From contig NC_087253.1 in assembly GCF_037042905.1 (NCBI RefSeq), forward strand, positions 20,544,501 to 20,608,500: a DNA stretch of 64,000 bases, in the 5' to 3' direction. Of the stretch, positions 1-11,399 are shown one piece after another. The notes below the pieces were generated by a model, which saw only the letters and a list, made by a program, of their open reading frames with translations, did not search any database and was not told where the DNA came from. The DNA comes from Lytechinus pictus (Eukaryota; Echinodermata; Echinoidea; Temnopleuroida; Toxopneustidae). The position numbers were made by a program, and so were the translations under genes. Within the stretch, counting starts at the first letter, position 1, and every line of letters starts with the position of its first letter.

Positions 1-80
1 CTATCCTGACAATTGTCAACTGGGCTGAAATTAAAACATGAGTTAAATTTTGTTGCAAGATGCCGGATGAGCTCCACATC
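1..80. mobile_element. Right end of AGCTCATCC-type inverted-repeat element (truncated by window edge)
   Basis: This matches the right end of the fuller element at 35831-36620, including the terminal word GCCGGATGAGCT and the flank that follows it. Only the end lies inside the window. It sits in what would be intron 1 of the TRIM gene to the left. Confidence 0.45.
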
Positions 81-336
81 ATTGATGTGCTAGTTATATA
101 ATTGTATTTGTTTCGATCCTGTCCGTTCATAGAGTATGATGTTACAATTTTCTCACTGGTAATTATTGCATTATTAAGGTAAATGACATTCCAATAGTAC
201 TGAAGATATATTCATTAAACAACACACATCAAACAGAGTGTGGTTTCAAATCCGACACGTTTCTCATACATGATGAGATTTGAATGTGTAAAATAGATAA
301 TATTTGGAATAAGCATGTATCATTTAATATGCTTAC

Positions 337-480
337 CTCAATCTCCTTGTGTTCCTTGATAGCATATATCTCAGTTTGATCAGAGTAGTGGTGTTGTACG
401 GGGTATAGTTCTATCGATATGCCCTGCTTGGGCGTTGTCAAGTCACAGTGGTGTATCGTGTGCCAACACAGCGTTGCTAT
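337..480 (-). other. Predicted exon 1 (5' UTR or N-terminal extension) of a fourth TRIM gene whose coding exon lies left of the window
   Basis: The exon ends in a consensus splice donor (GAG|GTAAGC on the minus strand, intron starting at 336). The donor and surrounding sequence are conserved at 16569, 26410 and 36863, where they lie upstream of TRIM coding exons A, B and C. Here the frame is open: an ATG at 441 gives 35 codons that reach the donor in phase 0. The copies in blocks A and B carry a stop in the same frame, so the exon is more likely untranslated. The 5' end is set only by a TATA-like box at 504-512. The coding exon would lie at negative coordinates. Gene structure is inferred from conservation between copies, without transcript evidence. 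Confidence 0.5.
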
Positions 481-503
481 TCGAACTTGAGTTCAATACC
501 AGA

Positions 504-528
504 CTATTTTTAATGACTGGGAATTCCC
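504..528 (-). promoter_or_regulatory. Promoter of the off-window TRIM copy: NF-kB-type site plus TATA-like box
   Basis: GGGAATTCCC (519-528) is a perfect palindromic kB motif. On the minus strand it is followed 6 bp downstream by TAAAAATAG (504-512). The same pair, with the same spacing, is conserved in all four TRIM 5' regions. It lies about 183 bp upstream of the exon 1 donor. The motif is seen; binding by Rel/NF-kB is inferred. Confidence 0.55.
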
Positions 529-885
529 AACGACCTGTTAGACATGTTTCAATTGTGTATTCATCTACTTTAATTCAGCGGAACGAGGATTCTTTTTATT
601 TTCATTTTACCTAATGGATGGTTATAATTAAGCGACCAGAGAATCGAAGGTTTAATGTCCTATCCCAGAGAACTGGTTATGTGGATAATTTACCACAGCG
701 CAGGGCATCCAGTGGTAAAATGATCCCCTCCAAAAATTTAAAGGAAAACACCGTCCCCCCCCCGAAAAAAAAAATTAATAATAATGATAATAATAATAAA
801 AATAACAATAATGATAATAATAATACTAATTACAATAAATCAAAAGAAAATGAAACATATGAAAATGATGATAATGAGCGTCTTT

Positions 886-1330
886 CGGTAAATTGCCCAA
901 TCGTCTACTGCCATTCCGTCTACTCACCACATGGTCTACCTTCATTTTGTCTAATGCCATTTTACCCATCAATATTCCGTCTACCAACCATTTCGTCCAG
1001 TCACTATTTCGTCCAATTGTCTTATCGTCTAACTTATCATTTTGTCCACCACTCGTTCGGTCCAATAATCAGTTCGTCTAACAACCACATCGTCTAATAA
1101 CCATTTCGTCCAATTCCCAAATCGTCCAATATTCATTTAGTCTAATAGCCAATTGGTCCAATAGCCATGTTGTCTAACACAAATACGTCGCGTTAGCCGA
1201 GCGGGGGTGGCGAAATGACTTCTTATAAACTAAAGATATTATGAATGCTTTGAAAAATCATGATGATAACTAGGCCTACTATCAGAAAATGGATGATGCA
1301 GTACAGCGATCCAGCCCCCCCCCCCCCACG

Positions 1331-1369
<39 letters not shown>

Positions 1370-2413
1370 ACATCACGCACGCAAAATGGGGAAAATGAGT
1401 GGTTAAAAAGGATCATACTGAAATAGGGTCCTTTGATTTGTAATGTACTCTTCTTCCTTTTTTTTACCAGTGCACACCTAAAATGATAATCATCATTGAT
1501 CATCGTCATATAACAAATAATAAATAATAATTGTAATAATAATAATAAAATAGTACTAATAGTAAGGAATTATAATGTTAATATAATAATTACAATAATA
1601 CCAATAATACAAATTACAGCTATTGGCGGGACGAAAAATTTAAAAAAAAGTGGAAGGAAAAATGGGAAAGGAGGGGAAAAAACAGAATAGGTAAAATAAG
1701 AGGAGGAAGACAAATGAACACAATGTGAGGGGAAGACCTGGAAAATATAATTTTTCGCTAGAACGTGCTTCGCGCTGGCATTGCCTGTTCGATGAGATAT
1801 ATTATCTTGCGGAAAATAATATTATAATGGAGCTGAAATAGTGTACAATTATGTAAATAAAAGACGACCAAACAAAAGGGTTTAATTATTAACAAATCAC
1901 AAGAGCAACAGGAGTCGAGTCAGCAATACACAGGTACCAAACACGTAGGGCTGCTAGTAGTAGACTATTTATAATTGTAGACGAAATGGTGATTGGCTAA
2001 GATGGCAATTGGACCTATTGGTGATTAGACCAAATGATTGTTAGACGAAATGGGTTTATACTAAGTGACAGTGAACCAACTGCAGTAAGACCAAATTGAA
2101 CATAGACGAAATGAAAGTAGACTAAGTGGTCATTAGACCATTTGCCTTTAGACCACTTGGCTATTGGACTAAATGGTGAAAGACATAATAAAAATTGACA
2201 AAATGGCAATTAGACCAATTGGCCAAAACACGCAATTAGACCAATTGGCTATTACACCAAAATGATAATAGACGAAATGGTTATTAAACCAACTGGCTAT
2301 TAGGCATGATGGTAATTGGACGATGTGGATAGTGGACCAAGTGATGGTAGACGAAATGACATTAGACCATGTGGTGAGTGGACAAGAAGGCAGTAGACGA
2401 AATGGCAATAAAC
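886..2413. mobile_element. Foldback element of the TCGTCTAAT keyword family, long form
   Basis: The left arm (about 886-1180) is an irregular tandem of 16-18 bp units of the type CCATTTCGTCTAATAG. The right arm (about 1970-2413) holds the same units inverted (TTAGACGAAATGG). The termini match: GGTAAATTGCC at the left and GGCAATAAACC at the right. The interior carries a C run, a CT microsatellite and AT-rich DNA with no credible gene. A homologous copy lies at about 37413-38946 in tail X'. No clear target-site duplication is visible. Confidence 0.7.
1331..1367. repeat. (CT)n microsatellite
   Basis: Nearly pure CT dinucleotides follow a C homopolymer. The short reading frames over it are repeat translations. 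The same tract occurs at about 37861-37895. Confidence 0.9.
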
Positions 2414-3462
2414 CTTATTTTCAACCATTTTCTTTCAGATACGACATAAAAGGAAAGAGGGTATCGCCTCATCCCATTGATACACAGATGGGGGCTTAGG
2501 CCATTAGCCCTGCGGACCTCGCCTCTTCAGTGGCGAACGTGCTCGGACTACCGCAGTAAGGGGGCCATTGACTCCTTTTCACGAGCAAAAAAACTAAGAG
2601 GAAAATAATATAATAATATATGTGATTTGTAATGCGCCAAATCCACTCGGCAGAGTGCCCAAGGCGCAGTGAAAGAAGAAAGAAAGAACGAAAGAGAACA
2701 GGTACAAATATAATAGTAATAGATTCAGGAACAATTAAGAGTAAGAGGCATTGAATAGACGAGTCTTAAGGTAACGTTTAAATGTATCAATGGACGTGCA
2801 TTCACGGATTGTCAGGGGAAGATCATTCCATAGAACAGGGCCAGCGTGAGCAAAAGAATCAGGGTACTAATGGATAATTCGTTTTTCATTCCCGATCATT
2901 GCAGAGCAAAAACGGAAGTCAACCTCATGGTTCGGTCTTTGAAAACACAAAAACGAAATCACAACGAGAAAAACCTGTTGTGATTTCGTTTTTTGGAGAT
3001 CAAAAACAGAAGAATGAAAGCAGAAATACTTTTGGGCTCTTTCTGATACCTCATTCTATACTTGTGTTTGTTATATATCAAAAACAAAATCAGAACACAC
3101 TTTCTACCCCCTGATTCTGTTTGGAAAAACGCAGACAGCGAAAACGAAATCGGGTACTCGCTTTCCACAACCTGCTCTGTGATTTTGTCTTTCGCACAGC
3201 CAACAGCCATAATATATCGAAATACACCGGCAGGAAGTTGGTTGGATGTTCGATATTCGATATTCAAACTGTGAAGTTGGTTTGATATTCAGATTCGATA
3301 TTCAAAAATTAGGGGTCTTGAAAGCTAACTAGGGGGTTAAACAGGTGCAGCACGTCTCGGGCATCCATAACAACACTTGCCTGCCCTAGTAGGAGGACAT
3401 TCAGGGGACAAACGTAAGTGAATAAAAGGGCAGAATTTTTTTTTTCTTTTTCTTTTCGAGGG

Positions 3463-3756
3463 CCCCCCAGGGATATCCCGACGGCCTATCCAGGGCAACC
3501 ATGTATCATATCTTGTAGAACTCGACTCGGGCAATCAGATAAACACTAGCTTGACCCGGCGCATGCACATTTAGGGGGCTCAAATTAACAAAATTAAAGG
3601 GAATAAAGGGCTATTTATCGCATTTTAAAAATTAAATAAAGTATTTTTTCAAGGGGCTCCCAGGGATATCCCGACGGCCTAGCCAGGGTAACCACGTATC
3701 CTAACTTGTAGAACTCGACTCGGGCAACCAGATACACACTAGCTTGACCCGTTGCA
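3463..3756. repeat. Two direct copies of a roughly 98-bp unit inside the 3.0-kb element
   Basis: The unit beginning CCCAGGGATATCCCGACGG and ending near AGCTTGACCCG occurs at about 3463-3560 and again at about 3658-3756, with the second copy around 90% identical. The spacing is about 195 bp. Confidence 0.7.
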
Positions 3757-3759
3757 TGC

Positions 3760-5440
3760 AGTGGCGTAACAGGGGTTGGTGGCTGGGAGGGGGGGGGGGG
3801 CAAGAACCAAGAATTTCCCGGTCACATCATAAAGCAGGCAATGGAGTCATAAGGCAAAAATTTTGAGGGGGCGATATTATGGAGTATCGGACAAAAATAT
3901 ATATATGCGAGCGAGCGGAGCGATCGAGCCAAAATTTTGACATTTTAATGGCAAAAATTCAATTTTGTGATAGATTTTGACATAGTGTTAAAAAGATAAT
4001 ATAATACCTTTTGTACGCCACGGTGAAAAGGATTTTTGTTATGATTGTGCCCATCAGGGCGAAGCCCTATATGCTCGAGGGTGCCCAGTATGGCGCTTAT
4101 GGCAAGAAGTAGCTTAATATAAGTCCGGAGCGAGCGAAGCGAGCGAGATAGAAAAAATACCTTTTCATGAGAATCTAACATGAAGATAGATTTTGACGTG
4201 ATATTCAGAAAAATATTAAACACTTTTCCTTTGCTTTTCTTTCTTTCCTCTTTTTTTGTTTGGTCGTAGAACTTCTGGGGGCCATGGTCCAAACTCATAC
4301 AACAATGCTTTATGAGTGGGGTCCGGGGTGGAGCCCCGGAACCTCTTGATATTAAAGCCATTTTAAACCTGGCAGATTTGAATTTTAATCAAATTGCGTG
4401 TATATTTATATAGCTTTCACACTACACATAAATTCAGTGCTGCAGTTGTGTACCGTAATCATCCAAATATTTTGAGGGGGCCTGTAGCTACCATAGCAAA
4501 TGTGGGAAAATTTGTAAAAAGTCGCCAGCGAGCGAAGCGAGCCAGAAGAAAAATGGCCTTTTGAAATAAAATTCAATTGTGTGATAGAATTTTACATCAT
4601 AGCAAATATCATGTCTTATATTTTTTCATTTCATTCATCTCATTTCGCTGCCTCCTTCATATTCTTTTATTTCCCATTGGCTGTGGAACCAATCCCCCCC
4701 CTACGCCAGTGCTTCAACGCAAAGGCTAATGCAGGAAGTGTCCATATAGGGGGCCGTTATATAGAGCCCTTTAAAAGTTACAGGTTAAGAGCCTCCACTG
4801 CACGGGGTCTTGACTCTTGGACAGAGCCCCCGGTAGCTTTGGATATTTAGCAAGTTTATAATAGACTTTCATACGAAATTATGCTATATACCATCCATCT
4901 TTTTTTCCCGCTCGTTATCTTCAATCCTCAGCAGCCCGGTAGTAATATCTTGTCCCTTTTTTTTATTTTCCAATTTAGATTTTGCCTCATTCCATTCTAC
5001 CTTCACTCGCTTTTGTTTGCCTTTTTGTCATCTTTAATTTATTTCCCTGTCTTTTAAAATGATTTTGAAATTAAATTCTAATTATGTGATAGTCGCTTTG
5101 GAAATTTAGTCGATCAATCAATCAATCAATCAATCAATCAATGCAGTTGTGTACCGTAATCATCTAAATATTTTGAGGGGGCACACCATAGCAAATGTGG
5201 GAAAATTTGTAAAAAAAAGTCGCCAGCGAGCGAAGCGAGCCAGAAGAAAAATGGCATTTTGAAATAAAATTGTAATTATGTGATAGGTTTTTACATCATA
5301 GCAAATATCATGTCTTATATATTTTTTAAAAATATTTTATTCATCTCATTTCGCTGCCTCCTTCATTTTCTTTTATTTCCCCTTGGCCTCCCCCCCCCCC
5401 CCCCCCCGGGGGGGGGAAATCCTAGCTACGCCACTGTCTG
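3760..5440. mobile_element. Nested hAT-like CAGTGGCGTA sequences with an internal duplication
   Basis: CAGTGGCGTAAC at about 3760 and TACGCCACTG at about 5437 look like hAT-type termini. The segments 4470-4712 and 5143-5437 are homologous to each other; each carries GCGAGCGAAGCGAGCC and ends in a C run followed by a TACGCCA(C/G)TG end. No matching 8-bp target duplications are seen, so the boundaries are approximate and several overlapping insertions are likely. Between them, at 5114-5142, is a CAAT microsatellite. Confidence 0.4.
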
Positions 5441-6160
5441 TGAAGGTCCGAAAACGCTGGAAAAAGCCACGTGGTCGCATCATGCATGCACTGTACTGCG
5501 TGCACGTGTGTGTAACGTATTTCGATATGGCTGTTGGCTGTGCGAAAGACAAAATCACAGAGCAAGAAGTGGAAAGCGAGTACCCGATTTCGTTTTCGCT
5601 GTCTGCGTTTTTCCAAACAGAATCAGGGGGTAGAAAGTGTGTGCTGATTTTGTTTTTGATATATAACAAACACAAGTATAGAATGAGGTATCAGAAAGAG
5701 CCCAAAAGTATTTCTGATTTCATTCTTCTGTTTTTGATCTCCAAAAACGAAATCGCAACAGGTTTTTCTCGTTGTGATTTCGTTTTTGTGTTTTCAAAGA
5801 CCGAACCATGAGGTTGACTTCCGTTTTTGCTCTGCAATGATCGGGAATGAAAAACGAATTATCCATTAGTACCCTGATTCAAAAGCCCGAACCCCCCATG
5901 TCTTAACTGATTTAGGAATAACTAGAGAACCAGAGTTTGATGAACGTAGGGACCTGACTGGAGTGTATTTGCTGATTAGATTAATATTGTACTGTGGAGC
6001 AGAGCCGTTAATTGCATGGAATACAAGGAGAAGGATTTTGAAGATGATACGATCGTTGACCTTTAACCAATGTAGAGATTTCAGAATGGGTGTGATATGA
6101 ACATGTTTTTTAGATAGGGTGACCAAGCGCGCTGCAGCGTTCTGGAGCTTTTGGAGTTTA

Positions 6161-7063
6161 GAAAGAAAGAAAGAAAGGTAAATCGGAAAGAAATATTAAA
6201 TATATAGTTTTTTTATATTGTAATGAAATTTATTATAAAATTATATTTTGGTATAAAAAAAGTCGCAGCTGTTTTGAGAGTTTGCCTTATACGCACATGT
6301 GCCCCCTTCATTTTTTATTTTCTTATATCATTACGACACTTCCTCGTTCACTATCACGGCTCTATGTATCCAAATCTTTGTAATTTATGTATGTGTTCTT
6401 TTCTTTCCCCTTTTCCTTCTTTTATTTTCTTCTTAGCTTTCTCTTTTCTCTTTTTTGCTCTTTCGTTTTTCTTTTCTTTTTTTTAATCCCTTTCTGTTTT
6501 ACTTCTTCCCTTTTCCATCCTCTTTTTCATTCCCTCCTCGGTGATTTCTTTCGGGTTTTTACTTCTCTATGTCATTTAAAATACTTATACTCTCGATCTT
6601 TCTTTCTTTCTTGCCCATTCCCCCTCCCCCTCTCTCTCCCTCTCCCTCTGTCCACCCCCCTTCCGAACTGTCCCTCTGCCCCCCCCCCCCCTCCCTCCGA
6701 TTCCAGAAACCGAATATATAAGGTCTGTGGAAGTGAAATCTAATGCTGCCATCTACGGTAAATTATCCTCATGCATTATAAGCGGATGTCAAAGAGGGCA
6801 CTGTCATAAAATATTTTGATTGATTGATAACGAATTTATTCATTCCAAAATTTCAACAAGGTTACAAAGTAATTTCGGTGACAAAACAAGTGTTCGCCCA
6901 ACAAAGAAAAAAAATAATAAATGACGGCAATTTTCTTGTCTTAACTTGTCAATTTCATAACTTAAAAAAATAATTTAAAAAAATCGCCACTGGGCTGCAC
7001 GTTGCCGTATGAGTAAATTAGTGTAAAGATGGTGGCATTGCGTCCGTTAGATGATATGACCCA
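6161..7063. other. Tail X intergenic DNA, conserved with 39600-40550
   Basis: A short GAAA tract leads into AT-rich DNA, then a pyrimidine-rich stretch (about 6390-6700) and AT-rich DNA. It aligns with X' at 39.6-40.5 kb. The reading frames over the pyrimidine tract are low-complexity S/F/L/P and are not genes. Confidence 0.7.
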
Positions 7064-8441
7064 CACACAAAAAACGAGAACTATTTTCCATGAGTAAAAT
7101 TGTTTTTTACATAAAGAATTAAGTGCAAAAATTCGTAACGTATGTGTTTTTACTCGAGAATCTGGGTTTCTGTTACACCTGATCTTTTTTTCAAGGACAT
7201 TACTTATTAACTACTTTTCTTGAGTATCCCTGTCAGTGAAAGTATGTAAAACAATCCGTACAAATGAGTTTTTCTTCAAGTTTGTAAGGTATGATAGCAG
7301 AACGGGTGAAAAAACTCACAGCCAGGTAAAGCGATAATCTGACGATTAACTGCGCTGAGAAAATGAGTAGTATATGACTCTTGTATGTGAGTTTTGGGGT
7401 GTTGAGATCATGCATCCAAGTAATTTTACTCGGATCTCGCGTTAATTGCTTGCGCGCACACGTGATACCGGCCAAATGTGCAGAGCATGAAGACTTTTCT
7501 GGTAAGTTCTACATGTCTTTTTATTTATTTTCCCCCTTTTCTTCTATAATTACTTTTCTTGACAATAATAGCTTAGACCTACATGTATGGGGCAAACATA
7601 AATGCTATTTATGGTGACAACAGGGTGCATTGATCTACATTCTCATCCATCCGAGGCTCACGCCTCTCGGTTTGGGTAACCACACACCAGCCTGTTGTTG
7701 CGCCGCTACCCCGGGGCCAGAAGGGAGTGAAGGCCAGTGTGCCGCTACGATTGCTGGAGTCATTTATGAGGAGGGCAAATAAGTGACATCGTCCATGATT
7801 TATGTAATCATACCCAAACCGAGAGGCGTGAGCCTCGGATGGATGAGAATGTAGATCAATGCACCCTGTTGTCACCATAAATAGCATTTATGTTTGCCCC
7901 ATACATGTAGGTCTAAGCTATTATTGTCAAGAAAAGTAATTATAGAAGAAAAGGGGGAAAATAAATAAAAAGACATGTAGAACTTACCAGAAAAATCTTC
8001 ATGCTCTGCACATTTGGCCGGTATCACGTGTGCGCGCAAGCAATTAACGCGAGATCCGAGTAAAATTACTTGGATGCATGATCTCAACACCCCAAAACTC
8101 ACATACAAGAGTCATATACTACTCATTTTCTCAGCGCAGTTAATCGTCAGATTATCGCTAAAACTAATCAAGTGTGTAATATGCTCACATACTCAAAAAG
8201 TCAGTAAATATACTTTAAACATACTCATTACACTGGGTTAAGTTACTCATTAGATTGAGTTATTCAAATTTACTCACTTGATGTGTCACTATAGTGTCAA
8301 ATGAAATATACTCGACAAGATGAGTTTTCAAAGTACCTTCATTGAGTGAAAGTACTCATCAAAGTATGTCGCTATAGTGTCAAAATTATTTTGACATTTG
8401 AGTACGATTACTAACACATGCAAGTTTCTGTTTTTTGTGTG
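7064..8441. mobile_element. 1.4-kb foldback element with near-perfect 349-bp arms (TGAGTA keyword family)
   Basis: Outer termini are CACACAAAAAAC at 7064 and its complement ending at 8441. Inside, arms 7330-7678 and 7811-8159 are reverse complements with only about one visible mismatch, around a 132-bp loop. TGAGTA/TACTCA words occur many times on both strands. Tail X' lacks the element (empty site near 40549). The two identical short reading frames on opposite strands are products of the palindrome. No transposase is present. Confidence 0.8.
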
Positions 8442-9114
8442 CATGCTACGTGTATGTGAAAACATACTTTTGCTAAAAAAAGCCTTTTCATTTTCCTCTG
8501 CGTTGATTGCAATATAAGAATAATTTGCATTGCTTGCGTACTCAGTAAAATGAATAGTTTTCACAAAGTATGACATTATAATTTTATTCGTTCGCAGGGA
8601 ATTTTATATAATTCCCAAGAAATTTGTTTTGAAATAATTTATCAACGCAACTTTTATATTCAATTTTTACACAAAGTCCCTACCGTGGGAGGGGGTAGTG
8701 AGAGGGGCGAAGTGCCCCCCCCCCACCCCCTATTGTGGTGCAAAAAGAGGAAGGAGATTATAAGAACAAGAAAAATAATAATAAATAAGAGGTGAAAAAT
8801 AATTGAATGAAATAAGGGGAGGGACTAATTGGGGGACTCTTTCAGGTCATTATATATAAAAAAAAAAAAATGAAACTTTGCTCGCGCTCGCGAAAGCTTA
8901 CTGCTGAGAGAGATTATAATTTGATTGAGAGGGAAGCTTTAGAATAGTTTTCAAATCAATATGCATATGAATTTCGAGTTTTCATTACTGTCTTTTGTCG
9001 AAATTCGCACTCTTTTCATGATTAAATGGTGAATGGTGGTGACTTTTTACCTGATTGCTAGGAAAGCATAAATTCTTGTAAGCAAGCAACCAGAGGACCG
9101 ATGGCCTAAGGTCC
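8442..9114. other. Tail X end, conserved with 40555-41220
   Basis: AT-rich DNA with a C run near 8705 and a CTCGCGCTCGCG word near 8881. At about 9085-9115 it ends in a SINE-like tail (GACCGATGGCCTAAGGTCC). It aligns with X' up to about 41220, where the array stops. No gene is visible. Confidence 0.6.
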
Positions 9115-10080
9115 TCTACTCTACATATTTCAAATTTCTTAAAGGTGGTGATACTTCAGATTTGAAATACGATGATTGGAATAAAATGATAAAGGAAATT
9201 TAGATTAAGAACATACTGGAAATCTCATCAAAAGCGTACGAGGAAATACAACGTTATGACAACTTAAATTCTGCAGTATTTCGGTGAAACAGTTTTTTTT
9301 TTAGGAATAAATCTTATGCAATGAGCAAGCCGATGATATCATCTTTCTGCTTTTGTATATTTGTTTCAATATATGAAATCTTTTATTTTTATAATCCAAG
9401 AATGTCAAAAATTAGATTGATTTCTGATGTAGGTTTATTTTGTAAGATAGCCAGGGTAAGAAAAAAGTTACATTGTAGCAAGGATAGTAAGTGGAAAGAG
9501 ATCGAGGAGTAACAAGCAAAGAGAAAACAAAGAAAAGACTGAAGAGGGAAAGATAAATAGAAGGGAAGAGGTAAAACAGAAAGGGATTAAGTAGAAAAGG
9601 AGAAAATGAGTGAGAAAAAAAACAAGAATCAGAAACTAAAGAGAGAGAGAGAAAGAGAGATGATAAAAGAAGAAAAACAAAATAAAGAACATCAAACTAT
9701 ATTTTTAAAAAGGAATGCCATTGGACGAGAAAGCAAACGAGTCGTTCTTCCGTATTCTCCCTTACGCACCTGATTAGGGCATTCTCGCAATCATTTCGCA
9801 GAGGCTTTCTACAACACAGATAATATTTTGACTATAGCTCTTCATAACAAAACAGCCTTTGTCGAAAATCAGTGAATCAAATCAGCAGTGTCGTCCTGGA
9901 TTCTATAAAGGCAAACAGCACATTAGTTATATTTCGTCCGGTCCCAGTCTTAGGACGATGTAGGCCTACTATCACGGTCCACCAACTTTCGACAATGACC
10001 TCTAGTCTGTCCATTGTAATTTGACAGGCATTATTAATAGATTATCAACGTTCCAGAAGGGGTTTCCTGCTTCCTTTCTC
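9115..10080. other. Start of block A, intergenic
   Basis: Homologous to 18540-19440 and 28350-29140, at roughly 88% identity by eye. It contains a purine-rich stretch (9450-9720). I see no gene; the 63-codon frame at 9321-9512 is not supported by the other copies. Confidence 0.55.
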
Positions 10081-10083
10081 TAT

Positions 10084-10413
10084 CAATTTTTTTTTCTTCC
10101 TCCGTTCATTCCTTCTTTCCTTCCTTCCTTTTTTTCTTCCGTTCTTTTTTTCTTTCTTTATTCCATCCTTTTATTTTTTTCCTTTCTATTCATTTCCTCC
10201 CTTCCTTCATTTCTTCTTCCTTCCTTCCTTCCTTCTTTCTTTCTTTCTTTCCTTCCTTTCTTCCTTCTTTCCTCCCTTCCTTTCTTCATTTATTTCTCTC
10301 TTTTCTTCTCTCTTTTTTTTCTTTCTTCCTTTCTTTTTTCCTTACTTTCCTTCCTTTCTTTTATTTGTTCGTTCCTTCCTTCCTTTCTTCCTTCCTTTCT
10401 TTCTTTCTTTCTC

Positions 10414-10461
<48 letters not shown>

Positions 10462-10494
10462 TCCTTTTTACTTCCTTTCTTTCCTTTTTACTTC

Positions 10495-10565
<71 letters not shown>

Positions 10566-10610
10566 TCCTTCTTTCTTTCTTTCTTTCTTTCTTTCTTTCC
10601 TTTTTACTTC

Positions 10611-10641
<31 letters not shown>

Positions 10642-10660
10642 TCCTTCTATCTCTTTACTC
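10084..10660. repeat. Pyrimidine tract, (CTTT)n and (CCTT)n microsatellite of block A
   Basis: About 580 bp of near-pure pyrimidine, mostly CTTT with CCTT patches. Frames over it encode only F/L/S/P on one strand and K/E/R on the other. The homologous tracts in blocks B and C differ in length. Confidence 0.95.
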
Positions 10661-11282
10661 TTTTTCCTAAACAAGTCAATACTAAACTACTGGCACATCG
10701 ATAAAAAAAAACCACTTTATTTATCAATCGAGTACATAAGAAGAATGTGTTACGTGCTCATCTAAGGTATTTATTTCATTAAAATCGGAAAAATACAATT
10801 CAATAAAACAATGATAATAATAACAGCCAAATTAGATAAAATATTGATCTGAATTGTTATTAGAGTTTTATAACACATAAGCTTTTTTTTTATTAAGATG
10901 TTATGTCATATTATTACTCTTCCATATTTCGAAATTTCATTTCATTCATTAAATTTCCAAAATTCACAATATATTTTGGGGGTTCGTACATCTTAAGAAA
11001 TAAAACGTAAAGCAAATTTCTAAAAATTATATATTCAAGAGTATCATACACACGGGTTTGGAATTATCAAATTGGTGATCGAATCTCTTTTAAATTATTG
11101 TAATAAAGAACATAATTGATTTATCTTTGAATAAACTGATTCTACGGGTAAACTTGTTCTGTAGAGCTCATGTGAGCAGGGTTATTAAAAAGTTAAATGT
11201 TATTCTTCCTAGATTTGTATGTCATTATTCTTGATCATATTTGTGTGAAGATCAGACATTGCATTCATAAGGGCCATATCAC

Positions 11283-11332
11283 CAAACGTAGTAGGTAGCA
11301 ACCCTCGGCAGTGTTGCTGCCCTCTACGATCG
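11283..11332. other. Conserved hairpin (block A copy)
   Basis: Arms GTAGGTAGCAAC and GTTGCTGCCC flank a 10-nt loop, forming a stem of about 19 bp with a few mismatches here. The same hairpin is kept in blocks B and C inside otherwise drifting AT-rich DNA. The right arm read on the minus strand contains TAGAGGGCAGC, which fits the core of the CTCF consensus. Function unknown. Confidence 0.5.
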
Positions 11333-11399
11333 TTGGACCATCTCTTCCTTCTCAATGGTAAGACCAATTAAAATCGTTTTCTCTTCAACCTGGATATTC

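Larger units (their letters stand above)
2857..5879. mobile_element. 3.0-kb DNA transposon with about 365-bp terminal inverted repeats and 6-bp target duplication
   Basis: The ends AATCAGGG...CCCTGATT start inverted repeats running from 2857 to about 3225 and from 5879 back to about 5515. The flanks are CAAAAG at 2851-2856 and CAAAAG at 5880-5885. Removing the element and one duplication restores an open frame across the host LINE, which supports the boundaries independently. The interior holds no transposase; it holds nested repeats. Reading frames that appear identical on both strands near the ends are translations of the two inverted-repeat arms. It is non-autonomous; I do not assign a superfamily. 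Confidence 0.8.
2601..6160 (-). pseudogene. 5'-truncated CR1/L2-like LINE 3' end, split by a DNA transposon
   Basis: On the minus strand, from 6160 downward, the translation starts LQKLQNAAARLVT, then HITPILKSLHWLKV and later SLRSS and KTWGVRAF. These are recognisable C-terminal motifs of CR1/L2-type non-LTR retrotransposon polymerase proteins. The frame is interrupted at 5885 by the element at 2857-5879. Beyond the insertion it continues with HAGPVLWNDLPL and ends at a stop at 2735-2737, followed by a short 3' UTR. Only about 530 bp of LINE remain. Tail X' (about 39415) lacks the whole insertion and has an expanded GAAA microsatellite there. No nuclease or catalytic polymerase region is present, so the copy is dead. 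Confidence 0.75.

Noticed and set aside
618-1097. 159-residue frame conserved at 37145-37627
   Set aside because: It crosses an ATA/AAT microsatellite and the TCGTCTAAT arm. Conservation is explained by the duplicated tails, and the sequence is low-complexity.
886-2413. TCGTCTAAT arrays as a CRISPR array
   Set aside because: Units are 16-18 bp, degenerate, without unique spacers of constant length and arranged as inverted arms in a eukaryotic genome.
3062-5675. Matching short proteins at 3062-3274 (+) and 5373-5675 (-)
   Set aside because: They lie in the inverted terminal repeats of the 3.0-kb element and mirror each other for that reason.
7381-8108. Two identical 78-residue proteins on opposite strands (7381-7617 and 7872-8108)
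   Set aside because: They are the two arms of one palindrome; identity is structural, and there is no sign of coding constraint.
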